Part shown: positions 36,560 through 37,083 of the stretch, one piece after another
Numbering within the stretch: the stretch's first letter is position 1
Layout: every line of letters begins with the position of its first letter
Assembly (NCBI GenBank): GCA_903880855.1
Contig: CAIRQX010000049.1
Span: 1 to 37,083 of the forward strand
DNA length: 37,083 nucleotides
DNA from: an uncultured Burkholderiales bacterium
GTDB lineage: Bacteria; Pseudomonadota; Gammaproteobacteria; Burkholderiales; Burkholderiaceae_C
Direction of reading: 5' to 3'
The notes under the pieces: model-generated
The model's input: the letters and a program-made list of their open reading frames with translations, nothing else
Told to the model about the DNA's origin: nothing
Database searches by the model: none
Program-made: the position numbers and the translations under genes

Positions 36560-37083
36560 CAAGCGAAATGGTCAAACGAAGCAAAGCGACGCGTGATAGG
36601 TTGTCCTTCGGGGTCCAGCACCACCAAGACTTGCGCTTCGGTAATACGACCGATACGTGTCACTGGTATATTGCTTTCCCACGCGGCAGCATGCACCATT
36701 TCTCGCTGGTGCACGGGCGCGGTGAAACACAGTTCGTAGTCATCGCCACCAGCCAGTGCGAACTCTATGCGTTTGTTCCAAGGTAGTTGCGCCAGTGTTG
36801 TGCTGATGCCAGCGGCTTGCGCTTCTTCGCCGAAAGTGTTGCTCTGTTGAAGCCAAGTGGTGTCGATTTGCGCGCCCACTTGTGAGCGCTGCAGGATATG
36901 GCCTAAGTCACCCAATAGCCCGTCGCTCACATCAATGGCTGCGTTGGCAATGGCGCGCAACGCAATACCTAATGCGATGCGCGGCGTGGGTATTTCCATG
37001 CGTGCACGCACTGCTTCAAAAGCTTTTGCATCTAAAAACTGTGTGCCACGAAATACTTCTAGCGCCAAGCGCGCGTCACCTAC
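36559..37083 (-). CDS. thiL: Thiamine-monophosphate kinase, partial (5' end outside window)
   Basis: The frame is open to the right edge, giving the C-terminal 174 residues. ThiL phosphorylates TMP to TPP. Visible family features are VGDARLALEVF at the edge, IDVSDGLLGDLGHILQRS in the middle and FALAGGDDYELCFTAP in the C-terminal half. It is the first visible gene of the thiL-pgpA-pncC run. Confidence 0.95.
   Translation of the reverse strand, partial: VGDARLALEVFRGTQFLDAKAFEAVRARMEIPTPRIALGIALRAIANAAIDVSDGLLGDLGHILQRSQVGAQIDTTWLQQSNTFGEEAQAAGISTTLAQLPWNKRIEFALAGGDDYELCFTAPVHQREMVHAAAWESNIPVTRIGRITEAQVLVVLDPEGQPITRRFASFDHFA

Overview
The window is bacterial chromosome, most likely from a freshwater betaproteobacterium of the order Burkholderiales, close to Comamonadaceae. 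The gene order bamE-dapB-exbB-exbD-leuS-lptE-holA-proA, the proteobacterial-type GshA beside kup and gshB, and lptA-lptB-rpoN all point there. The assignment rests on gene order and protein signatures only. Most of the window is densely packed housekeeping DNA with many 1-4 bp stop/start overlaps.

Positions 1-4251 are accessory. Reading leftward there is a DUF6447-type gene cut by the window edge and a 743-codon RTX/S-layer-like surface protein gene. That gene keeps an RsaA-like C-terminal secretion domain but has no N-terminal anchoring domain and no convincing start codon. Facing away from it is an intact P4-type tyrosine integrase. About 250 bp beyond the integrase lies a 29-codon remnant of the 3' end of pntB. 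This is the arrangement expected at the integrase-proximal edge of a genomic island integrated at the end of pntB. It is the best candidate here for an undescribed system: a possible silent surface-layer cassette beside a recombinase.

Positions 4311-13.8 kb carry apt and corA (minus strand), then hpf, ptsN, hprK, bamE, dapB, exbB, exbD, leuS and lptE (plus strand). These cover nucleotide salvage, Mg transport, ribosome hibernation, nitrogen PTS/HPr kinase signalling, outer-membrane assembly, lysine synthesis, energy transduction and leucyl-tRNA synthesis. leuS contains an in-frame, GC-rich palindromic insertion next to a patch of unusual glycine codon use.

Positions 13.8-21.7 kb carry holA and proA, then the tight run gshA-kup-gshB followed by an odd photolyase-like FAD protein whose domains appear in reversed order. 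Positions 21.7-27.6 kb hold glcB with a small membrane protein, a TDT/SLAC1-type transporter, a ChbG/NaxD-type deacetylase, and a GtrA/polyprenyl-phosphate glycosyltransferase pair that may modify envelope glycolipid.

Positions 27.7 kb to the end carry argS, a SPOR protein, dsbA, lptA, lptB, rpoN, a THUMP-type rRNA methyltransferase coupled to a PIN-domain nuclease, and the minus-strand run thiL (partial)-pgpA-pncC. No rRNA, tRNA, CRISPR array or insertion sequence was recognised.
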